Part shown: positions 56,251 through 64,000 of the stretch, piece after piece | Layout of the letters: every line of letters begins with the position of its first letter | Position numbering within the stretch: the first letter of the stretch is position 1 | Source: Saprospirales bacterium | GTDB taxonomy: Bacteria; Bacteroidota; Bacteroidia; Chitinophagales; Saprospiraceae | Direction of reading: 5' to 3' | Length of the DNA stretch: 64,000 nt | Assembly (NCBI GenBank): GCA_007695145.1 | Contig: REEI01000128.1 | Coordinates: 1-64,000 of the forward strand | Program-made: the position numbers and the translations under genes | Notes under the pieces: generated by a model | Databases searched by the model: none | Told to the model about the DNA's origin: nothing | The model's input: only the letters and a program-made list of their open reading frames with translations

Positions 56251-57282
56251 ATGAAGTTTTTTAGTTTTTTCAGACAAGAACTCGCGATAGATTTGGGCAC
56301 TGCCAATACACTCATCATTCAAGATGGGCAAATAGTAGTAGATGAGCCTTCAATCGTTGCCATAAACCGAAAAACCGGCGAGACCATAGCCGTCGGTCAC
56401 AAGGCCATGCAAATGCATGAGAAAACCCACGAAAACATAAAAACCATAAGGCCCCTAAAGGATGGAGTTATCGCAGACTTTCAAGCTGCTGAAAGCATGA
56501 TAGAAGGGATGATCAATATGATCGGGACCCGCCGGCGATTTTTCTCCCATCTTAAAATGGTCATATGCATCCCCTCAGGAATTACCGAGGTAGAGAAAAG
56601 GGCAGTTTTTGACTCTGCCGATCACGTGGACAGCAAAGAGACTTATCTCATACACGAACCCATGGCCGCTGCCCTCGGAATTGGACTTGATGTTGAGGAG
56701 CCGATAGGGAACATGATCGTTGACATAGGAGGAGGAACCACAGAAATTGCCGTTATTGCACTTTCAGGAATCGTAGGTGAGCAGTCAATCAGAACTGCCG
56801 GGGATGAGTTCACGGCGGACATCATGGACTTTATGAAGCGCCAATACAACATTCTAATTGGTGAGAGAACAGCAGAGCAGATCAAGATCAATGTTGGTTC
56901 TGCGCTCATTGAATTAGACGATCCGCCTGCTGACTTTGCAGTCAATGGACGCGACCTGATGACCGGTATCCCCAAACAGGTAACCATAGGTTATTCTGAA
57001 ATTTCGGAAGCCCTGGATAATTCCATCTCAAAAATTGAGGAAGCCATACTGAAGGCTCTTGAAAACACTCCTCCCGAATTGGCCTCTGACATCTATAAAA
57101 CAGGGATTTACCTAACCGGTGGGGGTGCACTTTTGAGAGGTCTGGACAAGCGAATTGCTGAAAAGACAAAATTATTTGTCCATATAGCCGAAGATCCGTT
57201 GAGGGCGGTAGTCAGGGGAACCGGATTGGCACTTAAATACTCAGACCGGTTTTCTTTTCTGATTGACCGAAAAAGCATATAA
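56251..57282 (+). CDS. mreB: Rod shape-determining protein MreB
   Basis: This 343-residue actin homologue organises lateral wall synthesis. Phosphate and nucleotide motifs are DLGTANTLI, DIGGGTTEIAV and YLTGGGALLRGLD. It is the first gene of mreB-mreC-mreD-mrdA, with 22 bp before mreC. Confidence 0.97.
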   Translation: MKFFSFFRQELAIDLGTANTLIIQDGQIVVDEPSIVAINRKTGETIAVGHKAMQMHEKTHENIKTIRPLKDGVIADFQAAESMIEGMINMIGTRRRFFSHLKMVICIPSGITEVEKRAVFDSADHVDSKETYLIHEPMAAALGIGLDVEEPIGNMIVDIGGGTTEIAVIALSGIVGEQSIRTAGDEFTADIMDFMKRQYNILIGERTAEQIKINVGSALIELDDPPADFAVNGRDLMTGIPKQVTIGYSEISEALDNSISKIEEAILKALENTPPELASDIYKTGIYLTGGGALLRGLDKRIAEKTKLFVHIAEDPLRAVVRGTGLALKYSDRFSFLIDRKSI

Positions 57283-57304
57283 AACCAATTAAGCAGCGGA
57301 GCTT

Positions 57305-58132
57305 ATGCTCAATCTTCTAAGGTTTATTATAAAAAATGGGGCTGTCTTCCTGTTTTTTCTGCTACAGGTCATTTGCTTCTGGATGATTGTTACATTCAAT
57401 GAATCCCAGAGAACGATCTTCCTGCACACTACTGTATTACTTACCTCTGGAGTCCAGGAGAAAATCAGCAACTTTTACGACTACTGGAACCTGTACCACG
57501 TTTCTGACAGCCTTGCTGCAGAAAATGCCCTATTACTGGAGAAGGTGATGAACCAAACCGGAGCGAATCCGGATACATTGTTGATCCCTTTTGAAGGTGA
57601 ACATTTTTTCTCTGTCATTCCGGCCAAGGTGATTTACAATTCCATATCGGGCAGGAACAATCAGTTGCTTATCAACAGGGGGAAAAGCGCCGGATTGGAT
57701 CGGGGAATGGGAGTAATAGATAAGCAAAATGGAATCGTGGGAATTACCAGGGACTGCACCCAAAATTACTGCAGGCTGATTTCAATTCTGCATACACAGT
57801 CAATGATCAGCGCAAGAATAAAAGATCGCAATTACTTTGGATCTGCAGTCTGGAGGAACACCAACCCCCAATTACTGCAACTGGAAGCCATTCCGGTACA
57901 TGCCGTATTTGAATCTGGAGACACCGTTGTAACCAGTGGTTACTCCACCGTTTTCCCCGCGGGTATCCCCATAGGCATAATTGAGGATTATCACCTACCA
58001 CCCGGCAGCAATTTTTATCAGATTGACCTGCGTTTAATCAACGACCTTGCAAGGGTAAAATATGTTTACATCGTCAATGATCTCATGGCAGAAGAGAAAA
58101 TGTACCATTTAAATCTGATAGAGAATGAATGA
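57305..58132 (+). CDS. mreC: Rod shape-determining protein MreC
   Basis: This 275-residue protein has one N-terminal membrane helix (about 9-27), a coiled coil, and a periplasmic beta domain with NNQLLINRGKSAGLDRGMGV and VVTSGYSTVFPAGIPIG. It links MreB to the elongation synthases. It overlaps mreD by 8 nt. Confidence 0.94.
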   Translation: MLNLLRFIIKNGAVFLFFLLQVICFWMIVTFNESQRTIFLHTTVLLTSGVQEKISNFYDYWNLYHVSDSLAAENALLLEKVMNQTGANPDTLLIPFEGEHFFSVIPAKVIYNSISGRNNQLLINRGKSAGLDRGMGVIDKQNGIVGITRDCTQNYCRLISILHTQSMISARIKDRNYFGSAVWRNTNPQLLQLEAIPVHAVFESGDTVVTSGYSTVFPAGIPIGIIEDYHLPPGSNFYQIDLRLINDLARVKYVYIVNDLMAEEKMYHLNLIENE

Positions 58133-58646
58133 GCGGGTATCAAAATATGTAGCATGGGGACTGGTATTGGCCCTTTTACAAATATTTATCTTCAGGGGAA
58201 TCAATTTTGGCTGGGGAGACTTTTACTACGTGCACATCCTGGTTTATCCGGTTTTCATTATGATATTGCCGATCAACACCCCCAGGACTTACGTCCTTTT
58301 AATTGCCTTTTTTCTGGGACTCTTGCTGGATATCTTTTATTTGACGCCCGGCATCCACAGTTCGGCTCTTGTCTTTATGGCATTTATCAGAACTCCCTTA
58401 CTGAACCTGTTAGAGCCACGTGGAGGCTACAAGGTCAACTCAAGCCCTACACCCTACCACCTCAAGTTCAATTGGTTTTTGGGTTATGCTTCCCTAATGT
58501 TGTTTGCCCATCACTTATTTTACTTCTCTGTAGAGTTTTTCTCCATAGCACACCTGCTTCACATTTGGATGAAAACCATCTTCAGTTTTTTCTTTTCAAT
58601 GTCGTTCCTTCTGGCTTTTTCCATTATCTTTAATCCCAAATACTAA
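58125..58646 (+). CDS. mreD: Rod shape-determining protein MreD
   Basis: This 173-residue protein has about five hydrophobic helices, with YVHILVYPVFIMILP and FFLGLLLDIFYLTPGIHSSA, typical of Bacteroidota MreD. It is identified by fold pattern and by its place between mreC and mrdA. Confidence 0.9.
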   Translation: MNERVSKYVAWGLVLALLQIFIFRGINFGWGDFYYVHILVYPVFIMILPINTPRTYVLLIAFFLGLLLDIFYLTPGIHSSALVFMAFIRTPLLNLLEPRGGYKVNSSPTPYHLKFNWFLGYASLMLFAHHLFYFSVEFFSIAHLLHIWMKTIFSFFFSMSFLLAFSIIFNPKY

Positions 58647-58660
58647 ACACACCAAGCAAA

Positions 58661-60520
58661 ATGGCCTACCAGCTCAAGGATGGTAATCAGAGGATGCGAG
58701 TCATTATCGGTGCGGTAATCCTCACTTCAATTGTCCTTATTTTTAAATTGGGGCAGCTCCAATTGTTGGATCAGGAATTTGTAGAGAGAGCTCGAGCCTC
58801 AGCAATTCAAGAGCGGGTGACCTATCCCTCCAGGGGGTTGATTTTTGACAGAAACCAGCAACTGCTCGTTCACAATGAAGCCATCTATGACCTTCAATTT
58901 ACTGCAAGCAGACTAGATCCAAATATGGACACCCTAAGGTTTTGCAATCTGCTCGGTATCGATCTGGAAACATTTGAGCGCAATATCACCAAAGACTGGT
59001 CGCGCCCGATGTTTAGTCGCCACGTCCCCACCACTTTCTTAAATCGAATTGACCCCTACACATTTGCAATATTCAAGGAGCACCTGCACGAGTTTCCGGG
59101 CTTTGAATTTGTCTTGAGGAATGTCAGATCATATCCCCACGAGAACGCAGCTCACATACTCGGCTACATCAGTGAAGTCAACCGCGAAATTATTAGCAGA
59201 AATCCCGACATATACGCCCCGGGAGACTATTATGGAGCAAGCGGGGTGGAATTGGTGTACGAACCCCTTTTGAGGGGCAAAAAAGGTCTCGAACTCGTGC
59301 TCAGAGACAATCTCGGTCGGTTCGTAGGTTCCTTTAGCGATGGGATCCTGGATACTCCGGCCGTTTCCGGTTATCATTTGCAAGCCACTATCGATATTGA
59401 GCTTCAGGCTTACATTGAAAAGTTAATGGCCAATAAAAAAGGCAGTGTTGTAGCCATAGAACCATCTACCGGTGAGATTCTCGCCATGGCCTCAAGTCCG
59501 ACTTTCGACCCAAACAAGCTCGTCATAAAAATGGGAAGGAGCGACTCTTTTTTAGAGTTGGTCAGAGACAGTTTACAACCCTTATTCAACAGATCGTTGC
59601 AGGCAAAATATCCTCCGGGCTCAATCTTCAAACCCATCCTGGCCCTCATAGCTTTGGAAGAGGGAATCCTAAACGTGCGCAGACATATTACTTGTCAGGG
59701 AGCGTATTACTACCGCAATTCAAGATGGGGTTGTGTGGCTGGGCCGGGCACTCGCAATGTAACGAGAGCAATCCAACAATCCTGCAACTCTTTTTTCTAC
59801 CAGATTTACAGAGAAATACTCGAAAGAGAGGGCTTTTCAAGGCCCGCCATTGGTCTTGAGAAATTAAACGACTACCTGACTCAGTTTGGCCTGGGAACCC
59901 GCCTTGAAGTTGATCTACCCGGTGAAGGACCGGGTCATGTTCCGAATGACGCATTTTACAAAAGACTTTACGCATCAGAAGGAGGTCGATGGTACTCTAC
60001 CTACACTCTTTCAAATGCCATCGGGCAGGGCGAGCTTGAACTGACCACCCTTCAAATGGCCAACCTTGTGAGCATCCTGGCCAACCGGGGCTACTATTTT
60101 CAACCACATCTGATACGCGGAAAAATTGGCCCTGGAAATGAAGCTGAAAAAATCATAAAGGATAAACGCAGAATAGATATCAGTCCTGAGCATTTTGATG
60201 TAGTTGTCGACGCAATGGAACTGGCAGTGAGCCAGGGTTCAGGACGACTGGCTGCCATTCCGGGTATTGAGGTGTGCGGGAAAACGGGCACCAGCGAAAA
60301 CCCCCACGGACCAAATCACTCCGTATTCTTTGCCTTCGCACCAAAAGACAACCCGCAAATTGCGGTAGCAGTTTATGTCGAAAATGCCGGCTGGGGGAGT
60401 GCCTATGCAGCCCCAATTGCAGGACTGCTGATTGAAAAGTATCTCAATGGAGAAATCCATCGCTCCCGCCAATGGATTGAAAACAGAATGCTGGATGCAG
60501 ACTTGCTGAATATTCCCTGA
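58661..60520 (+). CDS. mrdA: Penicillin-binding protein 2
   Basis: This 619-residue transpeptidase of the elongasome has an N-terminal membrane helix (about 13-32), a dimerisation domain and a transpeptidase domain. Active motifs are S321-IFK in PPGSIFKP, SCN in QQSCNSFF, and KTGT near 540. rodA, which usually follows, is missing here; folA comes next. Confidence 0.96.
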   Translation: MAYQLKDGNQRMRVIIGAVILTSIVLIFKLGQLQLLDQEFVERARASAIQERVTYPSRGLIFDRNQQLLVHNEAIYDLQFTASRLDPNMDTLRFCNLLGIDLETFERNITKDWSRPMFSRHVPTTFLNRIDPYTFAIFKEHLHEFPGFEFVLRNVRSYPHENAAHILGYISEVNREIISRNPDIYAPGDYYGASGVELVYEPLLRGKKGLELVLRDNLGRFVGSFSDGILDTPAVSGYHLQATIDIELQAYIEKLMANKKGSVVAIEPSTGEILAMASSPTFDPNKLVIKMGRSDSFLELVRDSLQPLFNRSLQAKYPPGSIFKPILALIALEEGILNVRRHITCQGAYYYRNSRWGCVAGPGTRNVTRAIQQSCNSFFYQIYREILEREGFSRPAIGLEKLNDYLTQFGLGTRLEVDLPGEGPGHVPNDAFYKRLYASEGGRWYSTYTLSNAIGQGELELTTLQMANLVSILANRGYYFQPHLIRGKIGPGNEAEKIIKDKRRIDISPEHFDVVVDAMELAVSQGSGRLAAIPGIEVCGKTGTSENPHGPNHSVFFAFAPKDNPQIAVAVYVENAGWGSAYAAPIAGLLIEKYLNGEIHRSRQWIENRMLDADLLNIP

Positions 60521-60549
60521 CCACTGCAATTAAAACCAAAGAAAGTCAA

Positions 60550-61044
60550 ATGCGAATAAGCACCATAGTAGCAGTTGCAGCCAATAATGTCATTGGGCAT
60601 GAAAACCAAATTCCCTGGTACTTGCCGGCTGATTTGAAATACTTCAAGCGAACAACGCTCAACCACCATATTCTAATGGGGAGAAAAAATTATCTATCCA
60701 TTGGCAGGCCACTTCCTAAAAGAGTGAATATTGTGGTCACCAGGGATGTCTTTTTCAATGCATCAGGCACAATAGTGGTACATTCCATTGAGGAGGGAAT
60801 TGAAATTGCACGACAGGCGAAAGAAACTGAATTATTCATCATAGGTGGGGGTGAAATCTATCGCCAATGTATGCCCATAACAGACAGAATCTACCTCACT
60901 GAAATTAAAACCGAGGCAGCAGGAGATGTCTATTTTCCCGAGATCGATGAACAATCCTGGGGCCTTGTTTCTGAAGAAAGACACGAGCCTGACGAAAAAA
61001 ATAAGTATGCTTATACTTTTAAAATCTATGACAGGAAAAAGTAA
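60550..61044 (+). CDS. folA: Dihydrofolate reductase
   Basis: This 164-residue enzyme reduces dihydrofolate with NADPH. Motifs are ISTIVAVAANNVIGHENQIPW, HHILMGRKNYLSIG and FIIGGGEIY. The usual TFESIG reads NYLSIG, a modest change. It starts 30 bp after mrdA. thyA is not present. Confidence 0.94.
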   Translation: MRISTIVAVAANNVIGHENQIPWYLPADLKYFKRTTLNHHILMGRKNYLSIGRPLPKRVNIVVTRDVFFNASGTIVVHSIEEGIEIARQAKETELFIIGGGEIYRQCMPITDRIYLTEIKTEAAGDVYFPEIDEQSWGLVSEERHEPDEKNKYAYTFKIYDRKK

Positions 61045-61114
61045 CGATATTGAAAAAAATGGCATTTTGAATGGCTCATTACATCAAAAGCAACCCAATA
61101 ATTGTTGAACCGGT

Positions 61115-61552
61115 ATGTCTGGGAAAAAGAAGCACATTTTGTTGTACGATGGCCACTGTCTGATGTGTAGTTCTCTGGTCCGCAAGGTGATGAAAAGAGA
61201 TAAAAAAGGCCAAATCTATTTCGGTGCCTTACAAGATGAAAAAATGGTCACACTGATTAAACAGGCTCCTGATTATATGCAGAAAGCAGATAGTGTGCTT
61301 TTGTATTCAGAGGGGCGTTTTTTTTATCGCTCCTCAGCAGTGTTAAAACTTTACACTCTGCTGGGACTCCCATATTCCCTCCTGACTGTTTTTTTTATCG
61401 TGCCTACCTTCATCAGGGATTTTGTCTATCGCATCATAGCAAAGTACCGAAAAAAATGGTTCGGAAGTTCCAAATCCTGCTACCTGGTTCCCGCAGAAAA
61501 ACAGGCACTTTTTTTAACTGATCCGACAAAAAACTACAACATTGATGAGTAA
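61115..61552 (+). CDS. DCC-family (DUF393) thiol-disulfide oxidoreductase-like protein
   Basis: This 145-residue protein has the DCC-type motif YDGHCLMCS near the start (His replacing the usual Asp) and a later RDFVYRIIAKYRKKWFG, as in the family. The redox function is inferred only. It overlaps the VanY-like gene by 8 nt. Confidence 0.87.
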   Translation: MSGKKKHILLYDGHCLMCSSLVRKVMKRDKKGQIYFGALQDEKMVTLIKQAPDYMQKADSVLLYSEGRFFYRSSAVLKLYTLLGLPYSLLTVFFIVPTFIRDFVYRIIAKYRKKWFGSSKSCYLVPAEKQALFLTDPTKNYNIDE

Positions 61553-62390
61553 ATTTCTTCTCCTATTGTTTCCTGTTTGCGCAATGATCGGCTGCTCGCA
61601 ACCTTCCAGTGACAGAAAAGAAAAAGGTAAAACTGAGGATGGAAGCCCAAAGGTTGAGGAGTACATCGAACTCAATGAAGAGAAAAAACAGTGGCCTCTT
61701 GATTTCCTAATGGGAAAGTTCGATCCCGAAGAACATGAGGACTTTATTGAAATTCCGGAAAAGTATGCATCTCGAGCGGGAATGTTTCTCAAAAAGGAAG
61801 TATTTGATGCCTACCTAAAAATGTTTGAGGCGGCTCAAAAAGAGGGAATTGATCTCGTAATAAGATCTGCCACTAGAAATTTTGATGCTCAAAAAAGGAT
61901 ATGGGAAGAAAAGTGGCGAGGTGAGCGGCCTTCAGCGGGAAAAAATGCCAGGGAAACATATCCCGATCCGGTTGATCGCGCATTGAATATACTCCTTTAC
62001 AGTTCAATGCCTGGAACCTCACGCCACCATTGGGGCACTGATATTGATCTCAACTCCTTTGACAACTATTGGTTTGAGCATGGAGAGGGTCTGAAATTGT
62101 TTTTATGGCTGAAGGAAAATGGTCCAAATTTCGGCTTCTGCCGGCCCTACACTGCATTAAATGAGGATCGGCCCACAGGTTATCAGGAGGAAAAATGGCA
62201 TTGGTCTTATTATCCACTTTCATCTAAATTGACCAAACAGGCTGAAGAAAAGCTATCGGATGATATGATTTCAGGCTTTTTAGGCCATGAAACTGCCACA
62301 ATAATTGAGGTGGTAAAAAACTATGTTCTGGGTATTCACCCTTCCTGCCTTCAAAATCAACATTCAAAAAGAAGTCATGAGCAACATTAA
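61545..62390 (+). CDS. M15-family D-alanyl-D-alanine carboxypeptidase (VanY-like), lipoprotein
   Basis: The track starts at TTG 61542; ATG 61545 is the likely start, giving 281 residues. It has a lipobox CAMIGC and the zinc motifs SRHHWGTDIDLN and EKWHWSY. It should trim D-Ala from peptidoglycan stems on the outer side of the inner membrane. Its position after the mre/mrd genes fits a wall role. Confidence 0.9.
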   Translation: MSKFLLLLFPVCAMIGCSQPSSDRKEKGKTEDGSPKVEEYIELNEEKKQWPLDFLMGKFDPEEHEDFIEIPEKYASRAGMFLKKEVFDAYLKMFEAAQKEGIDLVIRSATRNFDAQKRIWEEKWRGERPSAGKNARETYPDPVDRALNILLYSSMPGTSRHHWGTDIDLNSFDNYWFEHGEGLKLFLWLKENGPNFGFCRPYTALNEDRPTGYQEEKWHWSYYPLSSKLTKQAEEKLSDDMISGFLGHETATIIEVVKNYVLGIHPSCLQNQHSKRSHEQH

Positions 62391-63195
62391 CGGAAGCAAC
62401 TTACTTATCACAGGAGGAGCACACGGAATAGGAAGACTCATGGGTGAGATTGCCTTGAGAAAAGGAGCAAATAAGCTGGTAATCTGGGATATTGATGAAT
62501 CAGCTATGAAGACTTTTCAAAGAGAGTCGGACTATTCAGACAGAATTATCCCTATGAGAGTAGATATGTCCGACCGGGATCAAATTATTTCAGCTTCCAA
62601 CCAATTAAAGGCTGAGGATATCTCGATAAACATCCTGATAAACAATGCCGGTATAATCGTAGGCAAGGAATTTTCAGATCATCAGCACGACGAAATCGAT
62701 CGAACCATTTCGATTAATTCCACCGCTCTTATGCATACCGCTCTTTGCTTTGTAAATGAAATGATTAAAGGGAAAAAGGGACATATTGTAAATATTGCCT
62801 CCGCAGCAGGAATGGTGGCCAACCCGGGAATGTCCGTCTATGTAGCTAGTAAATGGTCCGTTATTGGATGGTCTGAATCCCTGCGAATAGAGTTGGAGCG
62901 GTCCAATTCCCAGGTAAAAGTCACCACCGTCACTCCCTCTTATATTTCTACCGGAATGTTTGAGGGGGTAAAAACCCACTGGATTTCACCCGTGGTCTCA
63001 CCTGAAAAAGCAGCGTGGAAAATCATTCGTGGAATCGAAAGAGACAAGCTCTTTGTCAGAATGCCCTGGTCCGTCCATCTGATTCCGGCACTAAAAGGCC
63101 TCCTTCCTGTTCGTTGGTTCGACTTTGTAGTGGGCAAGGTTCTCCGGGTATACAGTTCAATGGATGGTTTCAAGGGGAAAGCTAAAAAGATATAG
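62377..63195 (+). CDS. Short-chain dehydrogenase/reductase (SDR)
   Basis: ATG at 62377 overlaps the carboxypeptidase stop by 14 nt and gives 272 residues; the track start at 62323 adds a spurious leader. The NAD(P) motif is TGGAHGIG, followed by LINNAGIIVG and the catalytic YVASK (about 155-159). The substrate is unknown. A C-terminal basic tail (GFKGKAKK) follows a hydrophobic stretch and may associate with the membrane. Confidence 0.92.
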   Translation: MSNINGSNLLITGGAHGIGRLMGEIALRKGANKLVIWDIDESAMKTFQRESDYSDRIIPMRVDMSDRDQIISASNQLKAEDISINILINNAGIIVGKEFSDHQHDEIDRTISINSTALMHTALCFVNEMIKGKKGHIVNIASAAGMVANPGMSVYVASKWSVIGWSESLRIELERSNSQVKVTTVTPSYISTGMFEGVKTHWISPVVSPEKAAWKIIRGIERDKLFVRMPWSVHLIPALKGLLPVRWFDFVVGKVLRVYSSMDGFKGKAKKI

Positions 63196-63344
63196 GGGTT
63201 GAAATTGCCAGAAATCATTTATTTGGTTGATCAGAAGAGACTTTATAAATCCACGCGCTATTCTCTATATCCATCGGGCGGATAATTCGATCTTTTTACA
63301 ACTCTTTATCCGATTATTTGGCAAATTGATATAAAAAAAGCAAT

Positions 63345-63371
63345 TTGGCCTGCTGATATGGTTTAATATTG
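63345..63371 (+). promoter_or_regulatory. Promoter candidate of the TolC gene, TTG-16-TAATATTG
   Basis: TTG (63345-63347) and TAATATTG (63364-63371) are 16 bp apart; the ATG follows 26 bp later. The -7 box deviates at one position. Confidence 0.45.
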
Positions 63372-63396
63372 CAGTGTGGGTTAAACAAGAGTAATC

Positions 63397-64000
63397 ATGA
63401 ATCTAAACAAATCGCTAATTTTTCTTATCACATCACTTTGCTTTTCCGGTCTTGTTTTTGGACAAGAAGTATGGACCTTGCAAGAGTGTGTTCAGCATGC
63501 GGTACAAAATAACATCACTATAAAGAATTCATTGCTGAATGAAGAAATGGCAAAAATTGATCTGCAGCAAGCGCGACACAATCAATATCCATTTGTCAAT
63601 GCAAATACGAATTTTGGAAATAATTTCGGACGGACCATTGATCCGGCCACCAATCAATTCAGATCCCAGACCCTAACTTTTAACAGTTGGTCGGTTAATT
63701 TTGGAATGCCAATTTTTAACGGATTTGCCATTAAAAACCGAATACAGCAAGCTGAGTATCAATTGGAGTCCCGCCAATTTGATACCCAACAAACGCTGGA
63801 TGACATCCAGCTAAATGTGGTGACATTTTACCTCAACGTGCTCTTTGCAGAGGACAATCTTGAAAATGCACTCAATCAACTGGAAATCAGCACGAGGCAA
63901 TTGGACCGGGTCAATTCACTTATTAGAGCTGGTTCCCTTCCCGCAAGTGATCGCTACGACCTGCAAGTGCAGGTAGCCATAGATGAGGAGCGCGTTATTC
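63397..64000 (+). CDS. TolC-family outer membrane efflux protein (partial, runs off the window)
   Basis: It is not in the ORF track because no stop occurs before the end. ATG 63397 begins a signal peptide (MNLNKSLIFLITSLCFSGLVFG, then QE), then WTLQECVQHAVQNN, the typical opening of TolC-like proteins. At least 201 residues are present, including GTI-like FGRTIDPATNQF and a long helical repeat. It would form the outer-membrane channel of a tripartite efflux pump. Partner genes would lie downstream, beyond the window. Confidence 0.9.
   Translation, partial: MNLNKSLIFLITSLCFSGLVFGQEVWTLQECVQHAVQNNITIKNSLLNEEMAKIDLQQARHNQYPFVNANTNFGNNFGRTIDPATNQFRSQTLTFNSWSVNFGMPIFNGFAIKNRIQQAEYQLESRQFDTQQTLDDIQLNVVTFYLNVLFAEDNLENALNQLEISTRQLDRVNSLIRAGSLPASDRYDLQVQVAIDEERVI

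Overview
This window looks like a chromosomal segment of a Bacteroidota bacterium; a marine or activated-sludge Saprospiria-type organism is possible, but I cannot fix the genus. The support is: several secreted proteins with type IX secretion (T9SS) sorting tails of both the A and B kinds, a PorP/SprF-family outer membrane protein, frequent Bacteroidota-type -7 elements (TAnnTTTG) close to start codons, and few Shine-Dalgarno sequences. No rRNA, tRNA, CRISPR array or intact insertion sequence was recognised.

Region 1 (1-24.5 kb) is accessory and the most unusual part. It opens with an 1807-residue membrane-spanning Ser/Thr kinase that carries a 795-bp internal tandem duplication and an FGE/sulfatase-modifying-like domain, followed after 29 bp by a PorP/SprF gene. 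Two related loci follow. Locus A (about 6.8-15.1 kb) has a T9SS type-B surface protein with a LamG head, a second type-B protein broken by a frameshift, a MORN-repeat protein, a lipoprotein, and an acidic single-TM protein. Locus B (15.3-24.5 kb) has a type-B surface protein with a DUF285-like head and eight 84-residue modules, a MORN paralogue, and then a LytTR regulator, an FHA/TM/zinc-ribbon protein, an acidic TM paralogue, a zinc-ribbon/FHA protein and a PP2C phosphatase. The surface proteins share a 1.2-kb 3' segment without indels. The MORN genes share a promoter-leader with the same spacing, and the acidic proteins share a conserved central motif. Together with the kinase this suggests a kinase/FHA/phosphatase signalling set tied to a secreted surface apparatus, which is the best candidate here for an undescribed system.

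Region 2 (24.5-33 kb) holds a 31-residue membrane microprotein, arsR-arsM (arsenite sensing and methylation), a secreted metzincin-like protease with a propeller and a type-A sorting tail, and a DsrE/Crp/MFS cluster.

Region 3 (33-56 kb) is mostly housekeeping: radA, a dksA/traR-like zinc-finger gene, a coiled-coil zinc-ribbon gene, nif3-like, rfaE2-like, a YbhN/AglD-like membrane protein, panD, panC, an N-acetylmuramoyl amidase lipoprotein, trhO, two Skp/OmpH genes, hutH, an mscS-type channel, adenine deaminase, a lipoprotein, an M1 peptidase, dnaN and an orphan M16 peptidase homologue lacking the zinc motif.

Region 4 (56-64 kb) is the cell-elongation cluster mreB-mreC-mreD-mrdA, continued by folA, a DCC protein, a VanY-like carboxypeptidase lipoprotein and an SDR. 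The window ends inside a TolC-family gene.
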